Positions 56,008 through 63,691 of a DNA stretch of 64,000 nt are shown piece by piece. The stretch is taken from NCBI RefSeq assembly GCF_900636545.1, contig NZ_LR134290.1, positions 5,022,001 through 5,086,000 on the forward strand, given 5' to 3'. The position numbers and the translations under genes are program-made. Origin of the DNA: Pseudomonas mendocina (GTDB taxonomy: Bacteria; Pseudomonadota; Gammaproteobacteria; Pseudomonadales; Pseudomonadaceae). Numbering within the stretch: the first letter of the stretch is position 1; each line of letters opens with the position of its first letter. Under the pieces are notes generated by a model. It did not search any database. It was not told the DNA's origin and was given only the letters and a program-made list of their open reading frames with translations.

Positions 56008-56029
56008 GGTGCGCATGACGCACCCTACC
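56008..56029 (+). repeat. GGTGCGCATGACGCACC repeat just before the ligase gene
   Basis: GGTGCGCATGACGCACC is an inverted repeat followed by CTACC. It is the type of Pseudomonas REP in which 'gcgcaccctac' recurs. It ends 13 bases before the ligase ATG and could hide or stabilise the ribosome-binding region. Confidence 0.6.
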
Positions 56030-56042
56030 AGAGGCATGCACC

Positions 56043-57410
56043 ATGCAATTCGCCAACCCCCAGGAAGCCCGTGATTTCCTCGCCAAGCACCCCGAGGTGC
56101 GCAGCATCGAGCTGATGCTGATCGACGCCAATGGCATCCCGCGCGGCAAGCTGCTGCATCGCGACGAGTTGCTGGCCATCTACGAAAATGGCCGGCCACT
56201 GCCCAGTTCGATCCTTTCGCTGACCGTCCAGGGTGAAGACGTCGAGGCAAGCGGCCTGGTCTGGGAAGTGGCCGACGCCGACTGCTGGACGCATCCGCTG
56301 CCCGGCAGCCTGACCCTGCAACCCTGGCGCGCGGTACCCACCGGCCAGCTGCAGGTGAGCATGCACCCGACCCAGGGCCTGCCGGCCACACCGGGCGACC
56401 CACGCCACGTGCTGGTGCGCGCTATCGAGGCGCTCAAGGCCGACGGCTATCACCCGGTGATGGCGGTGGAGCTGGAGTTCTACCTGCTGGACAAGCAACG
56501 CGACGCCAATGGCCGCCCGCAGCCCGCCGTGCAGATGAACGGTGTGCGCCCGCAGGCGCCGCAGGTCTATGGCGTGTACGAGCTGGAGCAGGTGCAGCCG
56601 TTCCTCGACGATCTCTACGCCGCCTGCGAGGTCCAGGGCCTGCCGGTGCGCACGGCGATCTCCGAATACGCCCCGGGCCAGCTTGAACTCACGCTGGAGC
56701 ACCGCTTCGACGCGCTGCAGGCGGTGGACGAAGGTGTGCGCTACAAGCGCCTGGTCAAGGGCGTGGCCAACAAGCACGGGCTGCAGGCCTGCTTCATGGC
56801 CAAGCCATTCGGCGACCTGGCAGGCAGCGGCCTGCACATGCACATATCGCTGGCCGACGCTGAAGGCAACAACCTGATGGCCTCGGAAGACCCTTACGGC
56901 ACGCCGCTGCTGCGCCACGCCATCGGCGGCATGATGGCCACGCTGGGCGATGCCATGGCGATCTTCTGCCCCAATGCCAACTCCTTCCGCCGCTTCCAGG
57001 CCAACAGCTACGCGCCGCTGGCCAAGAGCTGGGGGGTGAACAACCGCACCGTGTCATTCCGCGTTCCCGGCGGGCCGGCCAACAGTCGCCATGTCGAGCA
57101 CCGCATCTGCGGCGCCGACGCCAACCCGTACCTGGCTGCGGCGGCGATCCTCGCCGGTATCCACAAGGGCATCCGCGAGCAGATCGATCCGGGGGAGGCC
57201 ATCGTCGGCAATGGTTACGAGCAGGCCCGCGAAACCCTGCCCACCGACTGGCTGACCGCACTGCGCAATCTTGAGGATTCAAGCTGGGCACGCAAAGCGC
57301 TCGGCGAGGACTTCCTCAAGGTGTTCCTGGCGATCAAGTGGGCCGAGTACCGCCAGTTCATGGGAGAGGTGGGCGAGCAGGACTGGCGCTGGTACCTGAC
57401 TCACGCCTGA
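56043..57410 (+). CDS. Glutamine-synthetase-family ligase (gamma-glutamyl-amine/polyamine synthetase-like)
   Basis: The 455-residue protein has the glutamine synthetase fold: an N-terminal beta-grasp part (SIELMLIDANGIPRGK) and a C-terminal catalytic part with VELEFYLLD, SEYAPGQLELTLEH, GSGLHMHISL and RVPGGPANSRHVEHRI. The GS adenylylation loop is not evident. It resembles the Pseudomonas Pau/PuuA enzymes that gamma-glutamylate polyamines or other amines for breakdown. It is separated from the aminotransferase by 156 bases of REP sequence but is on the same strand. AGAGG precedes the ATG. Confidence 0.87.
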   Translation: MQFANPQEARDFLAKHPEVRSIELMLIDANGIPRGKLLHRDELLAIYENGRPLPSSILSLTVQGEDVEASGLVWEVADADCWTHPLPGSLTLQPWRAVPTGQLQVSMHPTQGLPATPGDPRHVLVRAIEALKADGYHPVMAVELEFYLLDKQRDANGRPQPAVQMNGVRPQAPQVYGVYELEQVQPFLDDLYAACEVQGLPVRTAISEYAPGQLELTLEHRFDALQAVDEGVRYKRLVKGVANKHGLQACFMAKPFGDLAGSGLHMHISLADAEGNNLMASEDPYGTPLLRHAIGGMMATLGDAMAIFCPNANSFRRFQANSYAPLAKSWGVNNRTVSFRVPGGPANSRHVEHRICGADANPYLAAAAILAGIHKGIREQIDPGEAIVGNGYEQARETLPTDWLTALRNLEDSSWARKALGEDFLKVFLAIKWAEYRQFMGEVGEQDWRWYLTHA

Positions 57411-57515
57411 TCGTCGCAGCCCTGTGGCGAACGTAACGGGGAGCTCTGAGCCTTGCGTCGCGCTTGCCGTCTGGCCTGTACGGCGGTAAGCGGACGCAGA
57501 GCGTCCTGGGTGGCA

Positions 57516-57540
57516 TTCCCACGCAGAGCGTGGGCACGAT
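57516..57540. repeat. REP palindrome, CCCACGCAGAGCGTGGG
   Basis: CCCACGCAGAGCGTGGG is an inverted repeat with 7-base arms and a 3-base centre. It lies between two convergent genes and may act as a shared 3' hairpin. Confidence 0.7.
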
Positions 57541-57566
57541 CAATAAGCCCTGGCGCACATCCTTAT

Positions 57567-58829
57567 CTACAGCGGCATGCAACGCCCATTGAATCCCGCC
57601 TCGTGCGGGCCGTCGAAGCACAGCTGGCCGCGGTCATCGGGCTCGGCCAGTTGCGTCGGATAGTAGGGGTTGCGGGCATCCGGCATGTTCGCCAGGCGTT
57701 CGGCAGCAAAAGGCCCGGCAGGCAGGCTGACCACCACGGCCAGCAAACGACGCTTGGCCTCCAGGTCGTGCAAACGCCCGGCATACCGGCGCATGTCCGG
57801 GCCGGCAACGGCCAGCAGGATATTGCCGGCCCGGTTGCGTATGCCGCCAACCGAGGCCGGCCCGGGAGCCGGCTCCTGCATCGCGACGGCAAACGCCTCT
57901 GGCTCCAACTGCGACAACTGCACAGCCCGCGCATACGGCGCCAGGCTGGCGTTGATGGTCATCTGCGGGCGGAAGAACAACTGCAGGCCAAGGTATTCCC
58001 GGCCGGAGACGCTGTCTGGCAGTTGCGCATACATCTGCGCGATACCGTAGAACTCGCGCTGCATGGGCTTGAGCAGCGAAAGCTCGTCCGTACTGAACGA
58101 CTCCGGAACCGACGGACGCGGGATCAGCCCCTGGCGATACAGACGGACCTGCCATTCCAGATTGCGGTTGACCAACACGCCCAGCAGCATCTTCAGGACC
58201 AGGTTGTCCGCACGCGCCAGTTGCTGGCGCAGTAGCCTGAGCTCCTCGCGCAACCCTCCCTGTGCCACATCGCCCTGGCCATCGCGGGCCATTTGCAGCA
58301 TCAGTAGATTGAGCACCTGCTGGCCCGCGTACACGTAAGTGAGTCGCGGTACCGGCTCGGCGACACTCACCGAGGTCAGCGTGCGGTAGTCATCCCTGTT
58401 GAGAAAATCCCAGTAGCGTCGCTGCAGCACGAACCAATCCGGAGAGATGCGACTCCCCAGGTCGGCCTGTGCCAGCAGGCTGTCGAAGCAGCCGGGCGTC
58501 TCGATCTGACAGAACAGTCGCCCTTCGGGAAACGGCAGGCTGGCAACGGTTGGCCCCGAATAATCGCTATCGGTCACGCCACGCCCGGCGTGCCAGCGCT
58601 CGTAGTGCTGCAGACGGGCCTCACCCAGTGCCTCGGGCTGTTCATCTAAAGGGGCATCAATCCCGTTGAGGTAAAGATAAGCGCGGCTTTCACCCGTTGC
58701 TGCCTGCACCTGCTGCTGCCAGTGCTGCACCTGGGCGCCAGGCGGCTCGTCACGCAGCCAGGCACTGCCGGCAACCAGCAGCGCCAGCACCAGAATCACA
58801 GCACCCAGCAGGCCGGCACGTCGGCTCAC
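57567..58829 (-). CDS. Membrane-anchored periplasmic protein, unknown (second gene of two-gene operon)
   Basis: I do not recognise the family. From GTG 58829 the product has 420 residues: an N-terminal anchor (VSRRAGLLGAVILVLALLVA) and a large exported, mainly helical domain. Cysteines pair at LFCQIETPGCFD and QLCFDGPHEAGFNGRCMPL. The GTG overlaps the stop of the upstream gene (GTGA), so both are coupled. The C-terminal ...NPYYPTQLAEPDD is rich in Pro and Asp. A role in the envelope is likely, but nothing more can be said. Confidence 0.68.
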   Translation of the reverse strand: MSRRAGLLGAVILVLALLVAGSAWLRDEPPGAQVQHWQQQVQAATGESRAYLYLNGIDAPLDEQPEALGEARLQHYERWHAGRGVTDSDYSGPTVASLPFPEGRLFCQIETPGCFDSLLAQADLGSRISPDWFVLQRRYWDFLNRDDYRTLTSVSVAEPVPRLTYVYAGQQVLNLLMLQMARDGQGDVAQGGLREELRLLRQQLARADNLVLKMLLGVLVNRNLEWQVRLYRQGLIPRPSVPESFSTDELSLLKPMQREFYGIAQMYAQLPDSVSGREYLGLQLFFRPQMTINASLAPYARAVQLSQLEPEAFAVAMQEPAPGPASVGGIRNRAGNILLAVAGPDMRRYAGRLHDLEAKRRLLAVVVSLPAGPFAAERLANMPDARNPYYPTQLAEPDDRGQLCFDGPHEAGFNGRCMPL

Positions 58830-59545
58830 GGGCGCACCTGCGCATCGACCTTGATGTAGTCGCCCGCCACGCTGATGCCCATGCCGCCATAGTCCTGGCA
58901 GCCATCGGCGAACACTTCCAGCACGCGCAGCGAGATACCCTCGCGCAGCAGACTCACCGCGCAACCGGCATTCAGCGCGGCATCCTCCAGGCGCATCTGC
59001 ACAGCGTCGCCGACCAGCTTGCCCTCAAGCTCACCGACGGCCGCCGGGCCGTATTCCTCGACCCGCGCCCCCGCGCGCAACGGCGCGAAGCTGGCGTGAT
59101 AACCACCGCCAGGAATCTCGCTGATCTGCAGTTCGCTCCACACCGCCTGGCCGCTGTAGCGCAGGTAGCGGCCTACCGGGCTGGCGCTCAGCGCCGGGTA
59201 ATCCAGCGCCTGGGTGACCTTGATCAGGTTGTGCCGCGTTGCCGAACCGTAAAGGTTGGTGTCCAGAGCCAACTGCAGCCAGGCACGGGCCATGCCGGCG
59301 TCACCGGCGCGCAAGTTGGCCAGCATCAGATTGTTCACGGCGAGCTCGAGCCCAGCTTCATCTTCGTTCTCGACGCGGCGCAGCTGACGCTCGAAGGACT
59401 CGATGGCCGCCTCGAAACGACCGGCCTGATAGGCGGCCGTGCCCTCCTGGTTGCACTGCGCCGGTGTATCGCACGTTTGTTCTGCCAGTGCCGGCAGCGC
59501 GAGCAGGCCAAGCAACATAAGGGGAATGTGGCGCAAGGGCATCAT
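58826..59545 (-). CDS. Exported TPR-like protein, unknown (first gene of two-gene operon)
   Basis: The 239-residue product has a signal peptide (MMPLRHIPLMLLGLLALPALA). Two or three TPR-type helix pairs follow (CNQEGTAAYQAGRFEAAIES; AVNNLMLANLRAGDAGMARA; about residues 28-105), then a beta-rich C-terminal part with two cysteines (NAGCAVSLL, FADGCQDYG). AGGA 6 bases upstream supports ATG 59545. It is translationally coupled to the membrane-anchored protein downstream. Confidence 0.75.
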   Translation of the reverse strand: MMPLRHIPLMLLGLLALPALAEQTCDTPAQCNQEGTAAYQAGRFEAAIESFERQLRRVENEDEAGLELAVNNLMLANLRAGDAGMARAWLQLALDTNLYGSATRHNLIKVTQALDYPALSASPVGRYLRYSGQAVWSELQISEIPGGGYHASFAPLRAGARVEEYGPAAVGELEGKLVGDAVQMRLEDAALNAGCAVSLLREGISLRVLEVFADGCQDYGGMGISVAGDYIKVDAQVRP

Positions 59546-59629
59546 CTGGCATCCTAACCAAGTAAAACCCCATATTAGCCGGGCGACGCACAGCGCGGCA
59601 GCGCACAGCCTCCCAATTTCGGAGTCACC

Positions 59630-60127
59630 ATGGAAGCCGGAACCGCACAACTGACGATGACCGTACTGATGACCCCGGACATGGCCAACTTCTCCGGCAA
59701 CGTCCACGGCGGCACCCTGCTCAAATACATGGACGAAGTCGCCTACGCCTGCGCCAGCCGCTACGCAGGGCGCTACGTGGTGACACTATCGGTAGATCAG
59801 GTGATCTTCCGCGAGCCGGTGCATGTCGGCGAAATGGTCACTTTCCTCGCCTCGGTCAACTATTGCGGTCGCACCTCCATGGAAGTTGGCATCAAGGTCA
59901 TCACCGAGAACATCCGCGAACGCTCGGTACGCCATACCAACAGCAGCTTCTTCACCATGGTGGCGATGGACGAGCAGGGTCGCCCGGCAGTGGTGCCCGA
60001 ACTGCACCCGGACACACCCGACGGCCTGCGCCGTCAGCGCCAGGCCAAACAGCGCCGGCAGATTCGTGAAGAGCTGCAGCAGCGTTATCGGGCGTTGAGC
60101 GAGGAGAAGAATGACCCTCAGTCGTGA
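59630..60127 (+). CDS. Acyl-CoA thioesterase (hotdog fold, YciA/BFIT-like)
   Basis: The 165-residue protein has the hotdog signature GNVHGGTLLKYMDEVAYACASR (Asn20-x-x-x...Asp34 catalytic region), DQVIFREPVHVGE and a long basic C-terminal tail (RRQRQAKQRRQIREEL). It should hydrolyse acyl-CoA. GGAG precedes the ATG. Its end overlaps the end of the convergent zinc-ribbon gene by 10 bases. Confidence 0.9.
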   Translation: MEAGTAQLTMTVLMTPDMANFSGNVHGGTLLKYMDEVAYACASRYAGRYVVTLSVDQVIFREPVHVGEMVTFLASVNYCGRTSMEVGIKVITENIRERSVRHTNSSFFTMVAMDEQGRPAVVPELHPDTPDGLRRQRQAKQRRQIREELQQRYRALSEEKNDPQS

Positions 60128-60651
60128 CCGATGTAGAACAGCAGTTCGCGCCGCTGCGGGTGGTCCTTGAGCCAGGCGCGAATTTCGTCAGCACGGGCGA
60201 TGGCGTCCTCGCCGGCGATGCGGCTGAAACGCTCGCGCCGCGCCTGTTCGCTGGCCTGCTGGCGCACCTGGCGCTGCCAGGCGTCGGTGAAGATCGCCGG
60301 CATCTTGTGGCTCAGTTCCAGGGCCTTGAGCAGTTGCCATTCGCCGCTGTCCAGCCAGGCTTCATCGCACGTGCCGCACAGGTCGAGACGATTGGCACGA
60401 GTGCCGCTGATCTGAAACTTGCTCATCAGCTTGGCGCACTTGGGGCAGCTCAGGGCGTGGCTGGTTTCGCCCACTTCGGCCTCGGCGGCCAGCTCGGTTG
60501 ATGTCTCTTGTGCTGGCTGACGCTCGGCCCAGTCACGGTAATGCAGCAGGCTGACCAGCGTGCCTTGGCACTGTGCGCAGCCATGGCCGAGCAAGCCATC
60601 TTCGAGTTTTGCCGGTTGCAGACGGCTGGTGCGACAGGCGGGGCAATGCAT
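60118..60651 (-). CDS. zf-TFIIB-type zinc-ribbon protein
   Basis: The 177-residue protein has two zinc ribbons: CPAC and CAQC (residues 3-6 and 25-28), and CPKC with CGTC (about 69-72 and 92-95). The second has the zf-TFIIB form CPKCAKLMSKF...DLCGTCDEAWLDSGEW. The C-terminal half is a charged helix. It has no signal peptide. AAGGA 8 bases upstream supports the start. Its function is unknown. Confidence 0.83.
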   Translation of the reverse strand: MHCPACRTSRLQPAKLEDGLLGHGCAQCQGTLVSLLHYRDWAERQPAQETSTELAAEAEVGETSHALSCPKCAKLMSKFQISGTRANRLDLCGTCDEAWLDSGEWQLLKALELSHKMPAIFTDAWQRQVRQQASEQARRERFSRIAGEDAIARADEIRAWLKDHPQRRELLFYIGHD

Positions 60652-60772
60652 GGTGACGTCCTTTTCGTGTGAAGTGCGCGAACGCTAATGCACAGCCGAC
60701 GCAAGGGCAAGCCGGATGCTGAGAACTGGGCGGCAGATAGGCTAAGCTCTGTCTCCCGGAGACGGAGTCGCC

Positions 60773-61174
60773 ATGATCAACCTGTTCGATGTCTTCCTGC
60801 TGATGCTGTTCGCCGCCGTCTGCGCCTGGCTATGGCGCGGCCACGGTATTCGCGAGCGTGCGCTGGCCTTCGCCAAGCAGCACTGCGCCAAGCTCGACGT
60901 GGAACTGCTCGATGGCGCCGTGGCATTGCGTCGTCTGGCCATCCAGCGTGATACCAGAGGCCATCGTCGCCTGGCGCGGCTGTATGACTTCGAATTCACC
61001 GTCACCGGTGAGCAGCGTCTACGCGGACATATCAGCATGTTCGGCCCACACCTCGGGCGCATCGAACTGGAGCCTCACCCGGTGCTGGAGCCACAGCCCG
61101 AGCCGGTCGCGGTCCAGCATTCGCATCCGGGTAACGTCATCCGCCTCGACGACTGGCGGCGCAAGACGCAGTAG
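60773..61174 (+). CDS. DUF3301 small membrane-anchored protein
   Basis: The 133-residue protein has one N-terminal helix (MINLFDVFLLMLFAAVCAWL) and a cytoplasmic part with GHGIRERAL, LDVELLDGAVALRRLAI and LYDFEFTVTG, the pattern of DUF3301 proteins found near acyl-CoA and LysM-type genes in gamma-proteobacteria. The C-terminus is Pro-rich and ends VIRLDDWRRKTQ. GGAG supports the ATG. Confidence 0.83.
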   Translation: MINLFDVFLLMLFAAVCAWLWRGHGIRERALAFAKQHCAKLDVELLDGAVALRRLAIQRDTRGHRRLARLYDFEFTVTGEQRLRGHISMFGPHLGRIELEPHPVLEPQPEPVAVQHSHPGNVIRLDDWRRKTQ

Positions 61175-61185
61175 CGCCTGCCGAT

Positions 61186-62064
61186 TCAGCCCCGCTGCAG
61201 CAGGAAATCGGCCACGCGCTCGGCGCTGTCCGCCGGCTGCTCCTGCATGAAGCAGTGCCCACCCGACACCACCTGGCTGCGCACGTGGGCGTTGCTCGCA
61301 GACCAGCGCGCCACTGATCGCGCCACGAACGGATAGGTGCTGGCGCCGTGGATCACTTCGGTCGGCGTCGTCACCTTGGCCAGCGATGGCCACAGGCGAC
61401 GCGGATAGGAGCCGAAAATCTCGGCTTCGCGGCTCGGCCGGCACTTGAGCTCGACTCCACCGTCCACGTCTTTCAACGCATGCTCGACATAGGCATCGAA
61501 CGCCGCCTCGTCCCAGCCGCGGAACATACCGCGGCCATGCAGCGCCGCATGCGCACTGGCACGATCCGACCACTGCCGGCGGCGCTTGTGCGCCTTCTTC
61601 GCCATGCCGGTGCGCTGCGCCAGGCCAACTACGTCGGACAACGCCATCACACCGATCATCGCCGGGCTGAACAACACCGGATCGAGCAGCACTGCACGGC
61701 GGAAGAGCTCGGGGTGGCGCGCCAGGATCAAACTGGTCAGCACGCCGCCAAAACTGTGGCCCAGGGCGAAGCGCGGTACGTCGCCGAACGGCGCGCGCAA
61801 TGCCTCGAACGCCTCCACCGCCAGCTCGGCGCTGCGGTTCCAGCCATGGAAGCGCCCACCATGATCACTGTCGCCATGGCCCTGCACGTCGCACAGCCAG
61901 AGGTCGAAGTCCTCCGCCAGCACGGCCAGCATCGGTGTGTAGACGCGCCCGCAGTAGCCATTGCCATGCAGGAAATGCAGCAGCGGCTTGCCCGACGGCG
62001 GCGTGTGCCAGCCGCGCAGGGTGAAGCCGGCAGAGGTGTCATGAGACCAGGGCAGCAGGTGCAT
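61186..62064 (-). CDS. Alpha/beta-fold hydrolase
   Basis: The 292-residue protein has the nucleophile elbow GHSFGG (about residues 103-108), oxyanion-loop HGNGYCGRVYTPML, and the terminal histidine in SGGHCFMQEQ. The catalytic acid is probably Asp or Glu after strand 6. The substrate is unknown. ATG 62064 is preferred; GTG 62079 is possible. No signal peptide is seen. Confidence 0.88.
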   Translation of the reverse strand: MHLLPWSHDTSAGFTLRGWHTPPSGKPLLHFLHGNGYCGRVYTPMLAVLAEDFDLWLCDVQGHGDSDHGGRFHGWNRSAELAVEAFEALRAPFGDVPRFALGHSFGGVLTSLILARHPELFRRAVLLDPVLFSPAMIGVMALSDVVGLAQRTGMAKKAHKRRRQWSDRASAHAALHGRGMFRGWDEAAFDAYVEHALKDVDGGVELKCRPSREAEIFGSYPRRLWPSLAKVTTPTEVIHGASTYPFVARSVARWSASNAHVRSQVVSGGHCFMQEQPADSAERVADFLLQRG

Positions 62065-62101
62065 GAAAGTTATCCACAACGACGAACGCGCGGCGAGTGT
62101 A

Positions 62102-63079
62102 TCAGCCAGCCAATGGGATTCGGCACGCAGCGAACGAAGCGTTCAGTGCGCTGACGTCCTGCGCCTGATCGAAGATCAGCTCCAGCCGCGAATCCTTGCG
62201 CCATTCGCTGGAGCCCCAGTCGGGTAGCGCCTGCGTCTGCAAGGCATTCAGCGAACACCAGCCATCGACACCGTGCAGTACCGCCTTGGCCCGACGCCAG
62301 GCCAGTGTCCGCAACCATTGCGAAACCTGCGCGAGGTCGAAGATCTGCTCGGGATGCCAGCGCCAGCCAATGCTCCAGCCCTCGGCCTGAGCCTGCACCT
62401 GGCAGATCGGCTCGGCGGTATTAAGCCAGACCTGCGCCAGGGCTGGCGCAGCTGTGGGTAACTCGGCCTCCACCGGCGCAGGTAACGCTTGCGCTGGCAG
62501 GCCCGGTAGCAAGGCCAAGTCAAACCGCCCCTGTTCCGTCCAGTGCAGCGGCACGGGCGGCAGGCTCGCGGCAATTCGTACCCGGCTCGCTTCGTCCAGG
62601 GACTCGCTCTTGTTCAACAACAGCAGACCCGCCTCATCCAATGCCTGGCGCTGCACGTCCGGCAGCGCCTGACCGCTGACCAACGCGGCGGCATCCAACA
62701 CCATCAGTGCCGGTTGCACGGCCAGCAAGCCGCGCCAGGGCGGCTGACGCAACTGTGCCAGCAACTGCGCCGGATGCCCCAGGCCGGACGGCTCGATCAG
62801 CAGGCGATCTGGCCTGGCCTTGCGCAGCAGCCGCCCCAGCCCCACCTGAAACGGCGCGCCATTGACGCAGCACAGACAACCACCGGCCACTTCGGCCAGG
62901 GCAATGCCATCGTCGCCCTGTTCGAGCAGGGCAGCATCCAGGCCGATCTGGCCGAACTCGTTGATCAGTACCGCCCAGCGTTCACCCGCCGGTTTTTGCG
63001 CCAGCAGGTGACGGATCAGCGTGGTCTTGCCGGCACCGAGCGGGCCGGCAATGAGGTGGGTAGGGATTTGACTGAGCAT
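62102..63079 (-). CDS. CobW/COG0523-family GTPase (metal chaperone type)
   Basis: The 325-residue G3E GTPase has Walker A GPLGAGKTT (residues 12-20), a CxCC metal motif in GGCLCCV (Cys68, Cys70, Cys71), Walker B with LLIEPSGLGHP and the base motif NKSE. A C-terminal CobW_C domain (about 225-320) follows. Such proteins deliver zinc or cobalt, and several are Zur-controlled. The histidine-rich linker of YjiA/ZigA-type proteins is absent here. ATG 63079 is preferred although its ribosome-binding site is weak. A DUF1826 gene lies 613 bases upstream on the same strand. Confidence 0.88.
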   Translation of the reverse strand: MLSQIPTHLIAGPLGAGKTTLIRHLLAQKPAGERWAVLINEFGQIGLDAALLEQGDDGIALAEVAGGCLCCVNGAPFQVGLGRLLRKARPDRLLIEPSGLGHPAQLLAQLRQPPWRGLLAVQPALMVLDAAALVSGQALPDVQRQALDEAGLLLLNKSESLDEASRVRIAASLPPVPLHWTEQGRFDLALLPGLPAQALPAPVEAELPTAAPALAQVWLNTAEPICQVQAQAEGWSIGWRWHPEQIFDLAQVSQWLRTLAWRRAKAVLHGVDGWCSLNALQTQALPDWGSSEWRKDSRLELIFDQAQDVSALNASFAACRIPLAG

Positions 63080-63174
63080 GAATTTATGTTCGGTGGTTCG
63101 CCAGACAAGTGCCAGCACAGACTGCAAGGAAGCAGCATGTTAGATTCGCCGGCAGTTTTTCGGGAGTCGAAACG

Positions 63175-63525
63175 ATGCGTGCATGGCTGTTGCTGTTTTC
63201 CCTGCTGCCGGGCCTGGCCCTGGCCGAAGCCTGCGTGGTGCATAGCCAAGCCGAGCGCCTGGACGTGAAGGTCTGCCAGGAGAATCGCAACATTCCAGCC
63301 ACGCTGTTTCGCGACGGCTTCTGCCAGCCGCAGTTGCAGGGGCAGACGGTCGAGGTGGAATTCGTCGAGCAGTGCCCGCAGGGTGCCTATGGCATTTGCC
63401 AGAATGCGCGCGCCGGCAGCGACCTGTACCAGCAGGACATCCACTACTACGGCGTGGCCAGCGACGCGCTGTATCTGGAACCAGCCTGCAAGACGCAATA
63501 TCAGGGCAAGTGGATCAAGCCCTGA
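63175..63525 (+). CDS. Small exported cysteine-containing protein, unknown
   Basis: The 116-residue product has a signal peptide (MRAWLLLFSLLPGLALA, cleavage before EACVV). The mature part has six cysteines (ACVVH, VCQEN, FCQPQ, QCPQG, ICQNA, ACKTQ), enough for three disulfides. GGGAG supports the start. It lies between the CobW gene and the DUF1826 gene but on the opposite strand, followed by a terminator. I know no function. Confidence 0.72.
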   Translation: MRAWLLLFSLLPGLALAEACVVHSQAERLDVKVCQENRNIPATLFRDGFCQPQLQGQTVEVEFVEQCPQGAYGICQNARAGSDLYQQDIHYYGVASDALYLEPACKTQYQGKWIKP

Positions 63526-63619
63526 CATCAAAGCGTCACCAAAAAAGCGCCTAATGACTGCGGGTACCTCACATGACCCTCATGTCGAGTCACGCGTCGA
63601 CATGATCTCTTGGTGCTTA

Positions 63620-63650
63620 AGGCCGGGGCAGTCGCTCCGGCCTATTTTTT
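63620..63650 (+). terminator. Intrinsic terminator
   Basis: AGGCCGG (63620-63626) and CCGGCCT (63637-63643) form a stem, extendable by two GC pairs inside, followed by ATTTTTT. It is about 95 bases after the small exported protein gene. Confidence 0.88.
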
Positions 63651-63691
63651 AAGAGCTTGCCGCACCCTACGCAACTCCGATTTCGCGCGAC

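Noticed and set aside
28285..57540. CRISPR array
   Set aside because: The recurring palindromes are REP elements scattered singly or in inverted pairs between genes, without regular spacers or cas genes.
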